Positions 33,134 through 43,599 of a stretch of DNA of 64,000 nt are shown here, piece after piece (position 1 is the stretch's first letter; the number at the start of each line of letters is the position of its first letter). The DNA comes from Pseudoips prasinana (taxonomy: Eukaryota; Arthropoda; Insecta; Lepidoptera; Nolidae). Location of the stretch: the NCBI GenBank assembly GCA_951640165.1, contig OX621247.1, forward strand, positions 20,248,001 to 20,312,000, in the 5' to 3' direction. The notes below the pieces were generated by a model that had not been told where the DNA came from, ran no database searches, and worked only from the letters and a program-made list of their open reading frames with translations. The position numbers were made by a program, and so were the translations under genes.

Positions 33134-33539
33134 CACGTCGTCGCATAAAAGTCTCCGAAGATTCGGACGATGAGATCACCACTTGACCAAGCCAAGACCA
33201 CCTACATTAAATCGGCATAATGGCCTATGTCTTCGCACATTAACGAATGGCTACACTAGCATAGAACTTCTCATAAAGAACCGAGTCTCTCATGAATCTC
33301 CATGTCATTAAGAGCCCAGAGTTGAGATTCAAAACCCAAAGAGGGTCTCCGGCGCGGGTACCTAGTAGTTTTTGTTTCCAGTAGGCTTCTGCCCATGCTC
33401 GCCTTTATTTTCCGATGAAGTAGAGGCAGCTTCATAGGCTAATTTTAAAAGTCTTTGAACTTAGAATCTTTATAAGGTTACTATAAACATTACCTAATAA
33501 AAATAGTAACGTTTTGTGTTGGCAAACTGCGATTAACAA
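33134..33539. other. No clear feature
   Basis: Possible decayed Jockey 3' region. The segment TTCCAGTAGGCTTCTGCCCA onward has faint similarity to 17470-17560. Confidence 0.3.
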
Positions 33540-34208
33540 AACTGGTGGAGAAAAAGGACTTCACTGGTGGCAACATCGGCAGCAACACCTGTCAAATAAC
33601 AGCTGACGATTTTAACTAAATTTTAAATAGATTTTTTTGTGTTTATAGGGTTTAACAGTGTTTTAATTTATAAAATAACAACTAAGAGTAATGAATAACC
33701 AATAAGTTGTTGAAAACTGTGGTTCCAACTTAATATACGAACAAGTGTGACTGACGAAACAGCACCGGCACAGCGGTGTCTGTTTTTTGGAAATATCGCA
33801 GGGAGTATAATTTGCTTACAAAATTCCGCCTCCCGTTAGCATTCCTGTGTAACAAATACTCTATATCAAGTGCCGTTTAGATTATTTATGCCTAAAGCTT
33901 CACCTGAATTTAATCCTAAATCGACAGTAATATTCTTACCCACCTTAAAAAAAAAAAAGAACAAAATCTAAATTTTCCTCATATTTTCTTATAATTTGAC
34001 CTCCTTGGCTACTGATTTAACCTCCACATATATTCTTTGTAAACTTAAACTCGCCTTAACTGTATTTTCAAGTCCTAATCTAAATCTTTAAACTTTGTTT
34101 TTCTTTTCAAACTTTCCCTTTCCTCCCTTAAAATCTATTTTACTTGTGTTGATATACTTTGTTCTTAGTTAACTATTACTGTTTTAGTGTTTCTGAACGG
34201 CCTACACT

Positions 34209-34793
34209 ATGCCCTTGACCCGTAAAGCTGCAAGCAAGGACATGGAGATGAAACTAGACCTGGCGCTCAAAAAGCTACAAATAGTTACAGAAGAATGCCA
34301 GAATCTTGAAAAGTTACGCCTAGATGATGAACTGGAATGTACTAAAATATTAGACGACAATGCAGCACTCAGAAAACAGGTGTCTTTGTTTTACACACAG
34401 TTTGTAGATGTTTGTAATGAACGTGATGTCTTGCAAACTAAACTTGATTCATATGACCAGTGTATCAGTACTCATGAACAGGCTTTGAACCGCATTTCTG
34501 TGTTAGAATGTAGTCTAATAAAGGCTAATGAAACAATTCAAAATCTGAAACACCAAATAGAAACACACAATAGGGATGCTGCCCAGAGTCTGTTTGAAGT
34601 ACTTGTTGAGTCAAAACCCAATAACACTTATACAAATGTCCCATATTCCATGACCAGTCATAACAAGATCAAAAAGTACCTACAAATTAATAGTACTGTC
34701 AAGAAACTAAAAAAATCATACAGCCACTGTAAAAGGTATAATTATAACTATATTAGTAATTTAATTAGGGAACGTAGGGAAAGACTGATTTAG
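34209..34793 (+). CDS. LINE ORF1, coiled-coil part
   Basis: A 194-residue frame starting MPLTRKAASKDMEMKLDLAL. The segment from about residue 10 to 135 is rich in Leu, Glu, Lys and Gln with heptad-like spacing (LALKKLQIVTEECQNLEKL, LECSLIKANETIQNLKHQI), predicting a long coiled coil, as in CR1/L1-type ORF1 proteins that trimerise and bind RNA. Near the end it is basic (KKLKKSYSHCKRYNYNYISN). The stop at 34791-34793 overlaps a frame one base back that continues protein-like sequence to 34999, so this ORF probably suffered an indel. Expression in a host is not implied. Confidence 0.65.
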   Translation: MPLTRKAASKDMEMKLDLALKKLQIVTEECQNLEKLRLDDELECTKILDDNAALRKQVSLFYTQFVDVCNERDVLQTKLDSYDQCISTHEQALNRISVLECSLIKANETIQNLKHQIETHNRDAAQSLFEVLVESKPNNTYTNVPYSMTSHNKIKKYLQINSTVKKLKKSYSHCKRYNYNYISNLIRERRERLI

Positions 34794-34999
34794 ACATATC
34801 TAGTTATCAACTGTCTCAGTTTAATTTAAAATATGATATAACCACAAAGAAATTACAGGAAAAAATTAAAGAACTGGGGAATAATGTAGCCTTACTGTGT
34901 AGCAAATACAATTGCTCCCAAGACCAAATTAAGGCACATATACTTGCTGCAAATGAAATTTTAAGCTTAGTGAGTAAAGACATCTGTCAAGAGGTCTGA
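34778..34999 (+). pseudogene. LINE ORF1, frame-shifted continuation
   Basis: The -1 frame opens at 34778 and reads DLDISSYQLSQFNLKYDITT, KKLQEKIKELGNNVALLCSK and so on to a stop at 34997-34999. Its composition continues the coiled-coil protein. No slippery heptamer is visible at this junction, so an indel mutation is the simplest reading. A further in-frame stop (35019-35021) separates it from the next ORF. Confidence 0.55.
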
Positions 35000-35036
35000 A
35001 AATAAACATTTACTTAATTGAAACCTCAATGATTCA

Positions 35037-35879
35037 ATGTCTGGTTCTCGGCTTTCTTTAACCCATAGCAAGCAGGGCCACCCCCAATTTGTTCTCTATG
35101 ATCATGCTATGGAACATACCCTACCACAGGAGACAGAACTTCCAAATAAATCTGTAGCAACTAGTTTGTTGGATGAATCAATAATTATTCCCAGTACACA
35201 TGTTTATGACTCACCCTCTGTACCTAGCAGTAATAAGTGTAAAAAAGTTTGCATCATTTCAGACAAATTAGGTCAAAATTTTAGTGCAATAATGAACAAA
35301 CAATCTAATGTACCAACTTTAAATGTATGTTTACCTGGTGCTAGTTATTACCAATTAAGTAAACAAATGTACTCAGTATGTCAAGAGAATGAGTACAAGA
35401 CAGTTATTATGCTTTATGGAGATAGCTTGTCTGTGAGTAGGAAACATATTTTAGATACAATTGATAAGATGAGAGACTTAAATTGCAAACTAAATATAAA
35501 ATTTGTATTATGTGCTCTGCCTTATTGCTCAAGCCTGACTGAGAAGCAAAATAGGTATATTTTTGATCTTAACATGATAATGTATAACATTTGCCATAAT
35601 AACCGGTTTGTGTCCTATTTTGACACTAACACATTTATTAATACAAGTAATTTTAAGTTTACAGATGGTACTATGTACCTACCATATTTCTACAAACGAC
35701 AACTTGCTAAATTATTAGCATTTAACTTTTTAATTGACACCGATAATCATAGATTATCACAGAGTAGCACTATAACTACTCTAACTTCGGACAATTTTAA
35801 TTTATTTGGTACTTGCAACTTACCTGTGAGGAACAACTTGGATGTTAGTAGTAATACTAAAACAATTAGTTTAAACTAG
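35037..35879 (+). CDS. LINE ORF1, SGNH esterase-like part
   Basis: A 280-residue frame. After a variable N-terminus, residues ~80-240 have the order of blocks seen in the SGNH/GDSL-like domain of CR1 ORF1 proteins: CIISDKLGQNFSAIM (block I position), VCLPGASYYQL (the PGA block), KTVIMLYGDSLSVSRKHI (block III position), VLCALPYCSSLTEKQN and FVSYFDTNTFINTSNFKFTD. The catalytic Ser and His of a true esterase are not evident, so it may be structural or RNA/lipid-binding. The frame ends ...AGT TTA AAC TAG, and ORF2 lies in the -1 frame there. It could have been joined to the coiled-coil part in the ancestral ORF1. Confidence 0.6.
   Translation: MSGSRLSLTHSKQGHPQFVLYDHAMEHTLPQETELPNKSVATSLLDESIIIPSTHVYDSPSVPSSNKCKKVCIISDKLGQNFSAIMNKQSNVPTLNVCLPGASYYQLSKQMYSVCQENEYKTVIMLYGDSLSVSRKHILDTIDKMRDLNCKLNIKFVLCALPYCSSLTEKQNRYIFDLNMIMYNICHNNRFVSYFDTNTFINTSNFKFTDGTMYLPYFYKRQLAKLLAFNFLIDTDNHRLSQSSTITTLTSDNFNLFGTCNLPVRNNLDVSSNTKTISLN
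35870..35876 (+). promoter_or_regulatory. Candidate -1 frameshift site T TTA AAC
   Basis: The heptamer lies in the correct phase (codons TTA AAC of ORF1) directly before the ORF1 stop TAG (35877-35879). The -1 frame is blocked upstream by TAG at 35867-35869 and opens exactly at 35870, giving FKLGVRTTDGLNGLNVVHQN into the endonuclease domain. ORF2 has no AUG near its start. No strong stimulatory pseudoknot is visible 5-9 nt downstream; a 7-bp hairpin (35911-35917 with 35927-35933) is farther away. Confidence 0.55.
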
Positions 35880-38326
35880 GTGTAAGGACAACGGATGGCC
35901 TAAACGGTTTGAATGTTGTACATCAGAACATTCAGGGCCTGCCCGGCAAGGAGTTAGAATTAAGTTTATTTATTGAAAACTGTGATGTCCATGTTTTATG
36001 TTTAACAGAACACTGGCTTAAAGAGTCACAATTATTATATTTTAGTACTGATAAATACATTATTCAAAGTGCATTTGTGAGAAGGACAGCTATCCATGGG
36101 GGCTCATTAATTATTGTATCATCTGACTTAAAATCTAAGCCTCGACAAGATATTGTGAATCTTTCGGTCGAACGCACTATTGAGTTGTCCTGTGTTGAGC
36201 TAGAGCACCAAGTAGTATTGTGCGTTTACCGTCCTCCACTTAGCAACTTCTCCATATTTGAATCTGTTATGGAAGATGCCCTCTCAAAAATATGTTGTAC
36301 CAGGAAGGGGCTGATTGTGTGTGGGGATTTCAATATAAATATTCTGGAGGCCACCCCTACAACTGACAGTCTTTTAAACCTTTTTAAATCATTTAATTTA
36401 AAACATATCTTTCATGAACCTACTAGGATCACGTCACACTCAGCCACTTGTCTTGACAACATATTTTCTAACTGCGAAGTGATGAATCCTAAAATAATAA
36501 GTCATCTGACATCAGATCACTGTGGCCAGTTAGCAGTATTTGAAAATTATAAAAAGAAAATAGCATCTCATGTAACCTGCCAACCAATTACTAGTTCACG
36601 GTTACATCGTTTCAAAGATGGTATTCTATCTAAGATGAATCCCACTTTGCTGGAAAATAACAATCCAGATAGTAATTATACATCCGTTTTTGGTGTCATT
36701 AAAACTGAGTTTCAGAGTACATTTAAAACTAAAAAACTAAGGATTTCCAATAGTAAATTTAATGAATGGGCAACTCCTGGTATATATAAAAGTCGAGCAA
36801 GATTGTACGAGTTATACGGTATGAAAAAATACAGATTTGACTCAAATTTTTTACAATATGTCAAAAATTACTCAAAAACATTCAAAAAAATTTGCAATAT
36901 AGCTAAATCTAATTATATTAGTCGAAAAATACAAAAAGCTGATAATAAAATAAAGACCACTTGGAATATAATTAATAAAGAAAGTGGCAAGGATAAAAGA
37001 CGTGATAATTATTTGGAATTAAAACTAGATAATAGAATTGTTAGTGAAAAAGCTGATGTAGCTCATGAGTTAAATAACTTTTTTGCCGCCATACCTGTAA
37101 CCACCACTAGCTCCTTAAACTCCTCCGAAATTGGCGCCGAACTGCTGCTACGTAATAGCGTTTCAGAATGCAAACAAATATTTAACTTTGAATATGTAAC
37201 AGTATCTGATATAAACGATATTGTAAGGACGCTTGAGCCAAAAAATACAGGTGACTTATGGGGTATTTCCGTAAGGATTTTAAAAACCATAATCGACGTA
37301 ATAGCGCCTTATTTAATGATTATTTATAATCAATGTATAGATACAGGTACTTTTCCCGACCTAATGAAATGTAGTAAAATCATACCATTGTTTAAATCAG
37401 GTTCTAAAGACGATCCCTCTAATTATCGCCCCATCTCTATTTTACCAGCATTAAGTAAAATATTTGAAAAACTTATACTCAAGCAGTTACTGAAACATTT
37501 TAATTTACACAACCTCTTGCATCAGAACCAGTTTGGTTTTACTAAAGGGCGATCCACTACAGATGCAGGGATTGCGCTGATAAAAAATATATTTGATGCA
37601 TGGGAGAAGTCACAGAATGCTATTGGGGTGTTTTGTGACCTTTCTAAAGCATTTGATTGCGTTCACCACGACACGCTATTATTGAAATTACGACATTATG
37701 GCATAGGGGAGGTTGCGCTGGACGTGTTGTCCTCTTACCTTAATCAGAGAGTTCAGTGTGTCGACGTAGGTGGAGTTAAGTCAAATAATTTGCCCGTCAC
37801 TTTAGGCGTGCCACAAGGCTCCATTCTTGGTCCCTTTTTGTTCTTAGTATACATTAATGATTTACCACATTATTTAAAGAACTTCTGTGATGTTGTCCTT
37901 TTCGCAGATGACACTTCTCTTATCTTTAAAGTAGACCGAAACAGAGATAACCTTGTTGAAATAAATAGTGCTCTCACACTGATTACCGAATGGTTCTCGG
38001 TTAATAACTTAGTTCTCAATGCTAAAAAAACAAAGTGCATTAAATTCACGACACCTAATGTGAGAAATTTTGGTCCAGATCTGGTATTGAACAATGAAGT
38101 GTTGGAATCTGTTCAATATACTACATTTCTGGGCATAACTTTAGACAGTAAACTTCAATGGGGTACTCACATATCCAGCTTGGCTGGAAAATTAAGCTCT
38201 GCTGCTTATGCTGTTAGAAAAGTTAGACAACTTACTAACATAGATACTGCGCGCCTGGTTTATTTTAGCTACTTCCACAGTATTATGTCTTACGGTATAC
38301 TACTGTGGGGTAGGGCGGGCGGCTGA
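35870..38326 (+). CDS. LINE ORF2: endonuclease and reverse transcriptase
   Basis: Residues ~1-215 form an APE-type endonuclease: HQNIQGL, TEHW, YRPP, CGDFNINIL (near residue 140), LDNIF and TSDHCGQ. Residues ~440-780 form the reverse transcriptase: IPLFKSGSKDDPSNYRPISI, QFGFTKGRSTTDA, CDLSKAFDCVHHDTLL, LPVTLGVPQGSILGPFLF and the catalytic FADD (near residue 666). The frame then gives FLGITLDSKLQW and a thumb-like segment, before a shift at about 38318. The product would nick target DNA and copy the element's RNA. The frame has no AUG at its head; it probably relies on frameshifting from ORF1. The premature stop at 38324-38326 would remove the C-terminus. Confidence 0.9.
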   Translation, partial: FKLGVRTTDGLNGLNVVHQNIQGLPGKELELSLFIENCDVHVLCLTEHWLKESQLLYFSTDKYIIQSAFVRRTAIHGGSLIIVSSDLKSKPRQDIVNLSVERTIELSCVELEHQVVLCVYRPPLSNFSIFESVMEDALSKICCTRKGLIVCGDFNINILEATPTTDSLLNLFKSFNLKHIFHEPTRITSHSATCLDNIFSNCEVMNPKIISHLTSDHCGQLAVFENYKKKIASHVTCQPITSSRLHRFKDGILSKMNPTLLENNNPDSNYTSVFGVIKTEFQSTFKTKKLRISNSKFNEWATPGIYKSRARLYELYGMKKYRFDSNFLQYVKNYSKTFKKICNIAKSNYISRKIQKADNKIKTTWNIINKESGKDKRRDNYLELKLDNRIVSEKADVAHELNNFFAAIPVTTTSSLNSSEIGAELLLRNSVSECKQIFNFEYVTVSDINDIVRTLEPKNTGDLWGISVRILKTIIDVIAPYLMIIYNQCIDTGTFPDLMKCSKIIPLFKSGSKDDPSNYRPISILPALSKIFEKLILKQLLKHFNLHNLLHQNQFGFTKGRSTTDAGIALIKNIFDAWEKSQNAIGVFCDLSKAFDCVHHDTLLLKLRHYGIGEVALDVLSSYLNQRVQCVDVGGVKSNNLPVTLGVPQGSILGPFLFLVYINDLPHYLKNFCDVVLFADDTSLIFKVDRNRDNLVEINSALTLITEWFSVNNLVLNAKKTKCIKFTTPNVRNFGPDLVLNNEVLESVQYTTFLGITLDSKLQWGTHISSLAGKLSSAAYAVRKVRQLTNIDTARLVYFSYFHSIMSYGILLWGRAGG

Positions 38327-38744
38327 CATCCACAGTATCTTTGTTCTACAAAAACGTGCAGTACGAGCTATTTATCAGCTAGGCGCGAGATTCTCCTTAA
38401 AAGAGTTTTTTAAAGAGATAAATATATTAACGGTATCTTCGCAATATATTTATGCTAATATAATTTATGTGCGGCAAAATCTGAATTTGTTTCAAAAGAG
38501 AAGTGACACGCACACAATAAACACTAGAAATAAACACAAATTGTGTGCCGAATCTCATCGTTTACAAAAGGTTCATTCTTCTTTTGTCGGACTGAGTATC
38601 CGAATATATAACAGAATACCGACAAATCTTCAGGAACTGTCCTATGCTAAGTTTAAGTCAGAGGTCAGGAATATTTTAATGAAAAAGGCCTATTACACTC
38701 TCAATGATTATTTAAACGACAAAAACGCTTGGTCGCTTGGTTGA
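38319..38744 (+). pseudogene. LINE ORF2 C-terminus, out of frame
   Basis: The frame continues protein-like sequence past the ORF2 stop: AADIHSIFVLQKRAVRAIYQ, then SSFVGLSIRIYNRIPTNLQE and stop at 38744. This is the CR1/Jockey C-terminal region after WG(x)AADI. At the junction GGGCGGGCGGCTG looks like a 4-base duplication (GCGG), which explains the shift. It shows that this copy was intact until a single small event. Confidence 0.8.
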
Positions 38745-39855
38745 ACACGAGCAACATCTTAATGTAACATCAGGGACATACATTTATATTTTACTCAACT
38801 GACTATAGAAATAATTCTGTAATATCATAGATTTTTAGATGCATATTCTTATTATTAAACAAATGTATATTATCTCGAACATGTCAAACGCTGTTCGGCC
38901 GAAGGCTGTTAACGACTTCAATATGAACTACCCGTTGTAAGTTCGTCATGCTCCCATTGTGTGTTAATGCTTGCGGTGGCGTTGTGGGTCGGGACGTTTC
39001 CTTCCCTCTAATATGGCGAGGGAGACGATGGCTGGCCCTCACGTCATACTCGTGAACGGGTGCTGCTTGCGGTAACTGGTCGAACTGCTGTTGGGGTACT
39101 CATAATATTTTATTTTTTCATACAGTCGTTGCCTCTGGTTGACTTCGTGTGACTTGTTAATTTTGTAAATGTACGCGGATGTACCCACCGTTTTCTCATC
39201 TAGCAAGAGGTTATTCTAATTGCTTGAGTGAAATTTGATGTTATTTTTTGATTAATTAGATGACAACGGTTCTGTGCGTGCATTAGCCTACATAACGCCC
39301 ATCACAATGTAAGAAAATACATGACTAAAAAAAAAAAAAAAAAAGAACGAAAACAAAAAGCAAAAGAAGACGAAAAAAGCAAGCCTGGAGTTTCTTTGTG
39401 GCTTTCTTCTCCGGGTCGTCCACCTAGGTAGCTAGAGAAAGCCGCAGGTTAGCTAGGGTAGGCTCCTCAGCGGCGAGGATCGCTCTGGCCCCTTAACACG
39501 TCATTGGTGATCCGTGCAACTGATCACACCCTCTCTTAGAATTCTGTCCTTTTGCTTCAGCGGCCCCCTGAGCTGTGGCCCGAACCCTAAAAGGGTGGCC
39601 TCGGGTATTAATCGTTTAATTTAAGGTACTGGTTAAGAGCCTTCTGCGCTAGCCAAATGCTCATTGCCTTCAATTCTTTAATTTTAATATTGTACAACTA
39701 AATTTCAAAATAATAGATATTTTTTTTTAGACTTATAATTATATTTTGTAATTTTTATACTATATTCGACTACGTTTATGTACTCCATTGTGAACTTGAC
39801 AAGTACAAGTGTATGTTAATACCCAAGTGCTGAATAAATTTCATTATTTCATTAT
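38745..39855 (+). other. Presumed LINE 3' UTR
   Basis: Non-coding, partly GC-rich (38960-39060 and 39390-39600), with an A18 run at about 39329-39346 and a terminal repeat TTTCATTATTTCATTATTTG. I cannot exclude that part of it is a separate insertion ending at the A-run. Confidence 0.5.
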
Positions 39856-40715
39856 TTGCATTGATTGACGTTTATTTGCGCTCAGCGAAATGTGAGATAA
39901 CTAACTTAGTGATGTTAACTAGTTTAATTATGGTTAGTTCGTACTGGTGTAGTTGATGTAGATCAGAGTGGTGGTCATACAGCAAAGACTGTAAGTATAT
40001 AAAAAAAATCAAGACGATATTCTATGATTGAACTTATTTATACACGTAGGTGCTGTTATGCTTATAAATATCTTTACGCTGAACTTCCTTAAATCTGAAA
40101 CTCAAGAATATGTTCAAATGTTCTTCGAAAGACACCATACGTCGTGTGGAATATGTAAACGGGAACACATATGCGGGGAAAAGTTCAGCAACTTCAAGGG
40201 CCTTGAAAGCTGCTAAGATCCCAACATCTCATTTCGCGGGAAAAACAAGACAATGCTTTTAACCGATTCTAATGTAAGAGGGTCCTCAGCTCGTATATTT
40301 ACATTTGCCGTAAAGAGTTTTTCCCTAACTTCACGGGAATTTCATAAATATGCACCCTTAGGAAGTAAAATCTTGTCTACAAGAGATTGGTTTGGGGAAC
40401 TCCATTGCATTACTTTTTTATTTTTAGTATGACAAATTGATATCCATAGTATAATTCTGATAATAAATTTTAACATCTGTCCGTTGCCGTAATTCATGAG
40501 TTAATTTGTAAAATCATATTATTAGAGATTAGTTACTCTATCGTTGGCGTCGGTTTTGGATTAGATGAAAGTTTTTAAAGAGACTACATTGTGGGGGTTT
40601 TCATACTATGAGCGGTTCGAATGAGACTTTAGTCCACGTACAGAATTCGCTGTATGTGTTAAAATTATTATGGTAATGTTGTGGTTATGGCTCATCGGGG
40701 AAATGTAAGGTCAAC
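39856..40715. other. No feature recognised
   Basis: Unassigned; the frame 40028-40216 has several cysteines but no pattern I can name. Confidence 0.35.
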
Positions 40716-40889
40716 AACACTTGTATCGCATATGATGCCATATGCGATACAAGTGTTATGCCCTACGGTAACCGCGTATCATGCATAAGTATGCATGATA
40801 CGCGGTTACCGGATTTTTTCAATCTAACCAAGTCGACAAACATGCGTTGAAGTACGCATGTTTGTCGACTTGGTTAGATTGAAAAAATC
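40716..40889. repeat. Three adjacent perfect hairpins
   Basis: Hairpin 1: 40716-40734 with 40739-40757 (19 bp, loop ATGC). Hairpin 2: 40766-40786 with 40791-40811 (21 bp, loop AAGT). Hairpin 3: 40812-40847 with 40854-40889 (36 bp, loop TGAAGT). All stems are perfect, and hairpins 2 and 3 abut with no gap. There is no coding frame. The three stems have unrelated sequences, so this is not a repeated unit. Confidence 0.95.
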
Positions 40890-41214
40890 TTTCACTTAAT
40901 GCACCTAACAACGTTTCGTAGTTATATCGTTGTCAAATTTATTCTCCTGAGGTTCAATTCTTTCTCGACGGGTAATTTTATGATTTCTTTGTAGTAAGGT
41001 TAGATTTCTACCTTCCGTTGCAAAAAATACCCAAAACTAACCTTTCAATTCTAAAGTGGCATAATATGGCACTTCACCATTGTTTTACTATCTATTATAT
41101 CCAAAGTATTTTCTTTCCGTTTGAGTGTGTAAGTACAATAAAGAGTATTCAATATATTTATTATTGTGTCTGGAATGAGTGCCTCATAACATAATATGGT
41201 CTTGCATATGCTCA
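40890..41214. other. No feature recognised
   Basis: Unassigned. Confidence 0.4.
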
Positions 41215-41370
41215 AATGAACATATCAGTCGGCCAAGTTTCTAAAAGAAAGATGTGTAGTCTTCTTTTTCATAAGGAACGAAGATTTTAAAATGTATTTA
41301 TCAGAGTGAATCATCCGTAACTACCTAGGATTTCTAGAAGATGCAGGTGCGATTGCCGTTAGTTAATAAA
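41215..41370 (+). repeat. SINE-like family C, diverged
   Basis: GAACATATCAGTCGGCCAAG matches 7250-7275, and TCTAGAAGATGCAGGTGCGA resembles its tRNA-like head. Confidence 0.35.
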
Positions 41371-42159
41371 ATTTATCACTGCTTAATTATGCATTAAGGT
41401 GTTAGTATGCGTAACATTACAAAAACGTAAAAAAATGTGGGTACTGAATTAAAATTTAAAAAATAAATATGAAATTGTAACAATTATTCACATAGCGAAG
41501 TCACTTTATCAATTACATACACGCAGTAGCGAAGTCACTTTATCAATTTGCATTTTTATAGGAATTCTTGTAGATGCTATGTAAATTCACACATCCACAA
41601 ATGATTAACGTGGCAATAAGATCATGAATCACCAACCATCGTGACTCGCCGTAATTGCATCGCCAATCGAATTAATTTCTTCTCATGGTGTTTTATGATA
41701 CAGTTTTTGTAATTGATTCCAGAGCTTATCAATAACTAATGTTATATAATGTTTATAATAGCAATATTTTTGAATGTTTATTGTACATTCATGTTATGCA
41801 ATTTAGTTCAACAATTTATATGGCGGGAAAGGCTATGAAATTACTCGCTTTGTATATCATTCGTGGATGATAAGCGTCTAATGTTTATTTGTTACTGAGT
41901 GAATATTTTAGATTGCCTTATCGTTTTATTCTATGTAAAATCTCAACAGTACATCTTGATATTATGTATTACTTTATTGTTATGGATTTTCATGTATCGT
42001 ATATATAAAGTGAAGTTACTATAACTTATTTAAATTAGAATACATTCATTGCTATGTTTGCTATTGTTCCTCATTTTAAATTACTACTACAATTCTCAAT
42101 AAAAAATCTGACTTGTTGACGTATTATTTTGACTTTATGGACACAACTTGCTTATTGAA
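41371..42159. other. No feature recognised
   Basis: AT-rich DNA. A short direct repeat AGCGAAGTCACTTTATCAAT occurs at about 41495 and 41528. Confidence 0.4.
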
Positions 42160-42620
42160 GAACTTCTTTAGCGACGTTGTGCACTTTTTTGGGTGGGTAA
42201 AAAATGTTAAACTCGCGTCAGGACACGCGACCTGATCGAATATTCGAAAGACGGAGCGTCTTTTTTTAATTCATACTGGCCGTTTATAAACTGACATGAC
42301 CGCTACATTTTTGAATTGAAAAATTCTTTATCGGGGTTGTGCACTTTCTTTCTTAATTATGTTAGATTTTTTTCAGCAGACTGCCTAACCAAATTTTGTT
42401 CTATTTTAAAATGTTTTCCCACCTTAGGAAGGGACGCAATTACTATGAGTCTTTACCGCCCAAAGGTGGGAAGAACTTCGAGCATTTAGAAATGCTCAAA
42501 GGGGAAGAAGCATCTTTCACTCGCTACTCGGATCAAATAAATACTACGTTCCGAGTATGAGAAATGAAAAAAAATACGTGTGGCACTCGGAGACTGCCGC
42601 GGTAAAGCTATTGCATAGCA
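42160..42620. repeat. Unclassified repeat-like region
   Basis: Two related stretches, AGCGACGTTGTGCACTTTTT (about 42170) and TATCGGGGTTGTGCACTTTC (about 42330), followed by short inverted pairs CCCACCTT/AAGGTGGG (42418-42425 and 42463-42470) and GAGCATTT/AAATGCTC near 42479-42496. No coding content. Confidence 0.4.
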
Positions 42621-43599
42621 TTTTTTATCAACTTATGCAATTATAATTATTTATTTATTTTATAATACTGCATTTGTGATAATAATAATAAAATGAATGT
42701 ATATAGAGTACTAACTCATTTTCTTTCACTATTTTTTCGTGACTTTCTTCATTAATAAATGCACTTTGTTTATTCATACTTAAAACACTTTGTACACAAA
42801 TTATACGAGTACAGATATTCACTGTTGTACGTAGATGATAAATACCTATACATCTATATACTTTCTCACAAACAGCTGATTACGGTAGTTTTCCAATACA
42901 ACCAATGCCACCTAAAGGCGAGTTGCTGAACTAAAGAGACAAGCGTGATATTTCAAAAAGTCATTAAAAGTTCTGGTATTTATCGATAGATGGCGGTCGG
43001 AGTGGGGGGGTGTTAGGTTTTTTTCGTTACGGAATTTCTGGATTCGGTCCCCACGCCCAAAGCCCGCGATAGAAGCTATGCAATAGCTTAAAATAGTTTT
43101 CACTTCTATTGGCAGTCCCCAATGTCCTGCATGTTTTTTTATTATAAAGATGATCTTGAACAGAATTAAGAATAGTTGGCTGGTATTATTTCCCCAAAAA
43201 GTGACTTTTTATTACGCCAATTTCTTATATTTGTACATCAAAAAAGCAAACTCGTGTACCTTAAGTAATAAAAGGTAATGGTGGCAGAGCCAAGGAATCG
43301 TTTTGACGGTGGATGGGTCTCGGGGAATGTAATTTTGTCGAGGATTATAGCTTCATTCCCGAATAAGTACTAAAAATGAAACAAGAATCTAGTCATTTGA
43401 GATTTTTTATTTATTTTATGATTATTAGGTGGTTCAAGGTGTCTTTTTATCTAATATTATACGGAGAAATTATTTGATTATCTGTGTTATAGGTTTTTGT
43501 AATGGATATTATAAGCTACTTAACTTTTTCTAATTTCTTTCTCCTATAGAATGCTACGTTATAAGGGAATATCACGGGCCTTAGTTTATTTTGAAAAAT
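42621..43599. other. No feature recognised
   Basis: Unassigned AT-rich DNA. Confidence 0.4.

Larger units (their letters stand above)
33540..39855 (+). mobile_element. CR1-like LINE, nearly full length
   Basis: About 6.3 kb in the order 5' UTR, ORF1 (coiled coil then SGNH-like domain), ORF2 (endonuclease, RT), 3' UTR, and a short terminal repeat (GAATAAATTTCATTATTTCA). The 5' limit is set near the start of GGTGGAGAAAAAGGACTTCA and is uncertain by a few hundred bases. The 3' limit is the ATTTC-type repeat near 39830-39855. No target-site duplication was identified. The coding region has two or three small lesions, otherwise it looks recent. Confidence 0.75.

Noticed and set aside
34778..34800. 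Second programmed frameshift inside LINE ORF1
   Set aside because: The -1 frame opens here but no X XXY YYZ heptamer is present; an indel is simpler.
40028..40216. Cys-containing ORF as a zinc-finger gene
   Set aside because: Cysteine spacing (CGICKREHICGEK) fits no finger type I know and there is no supporting context.
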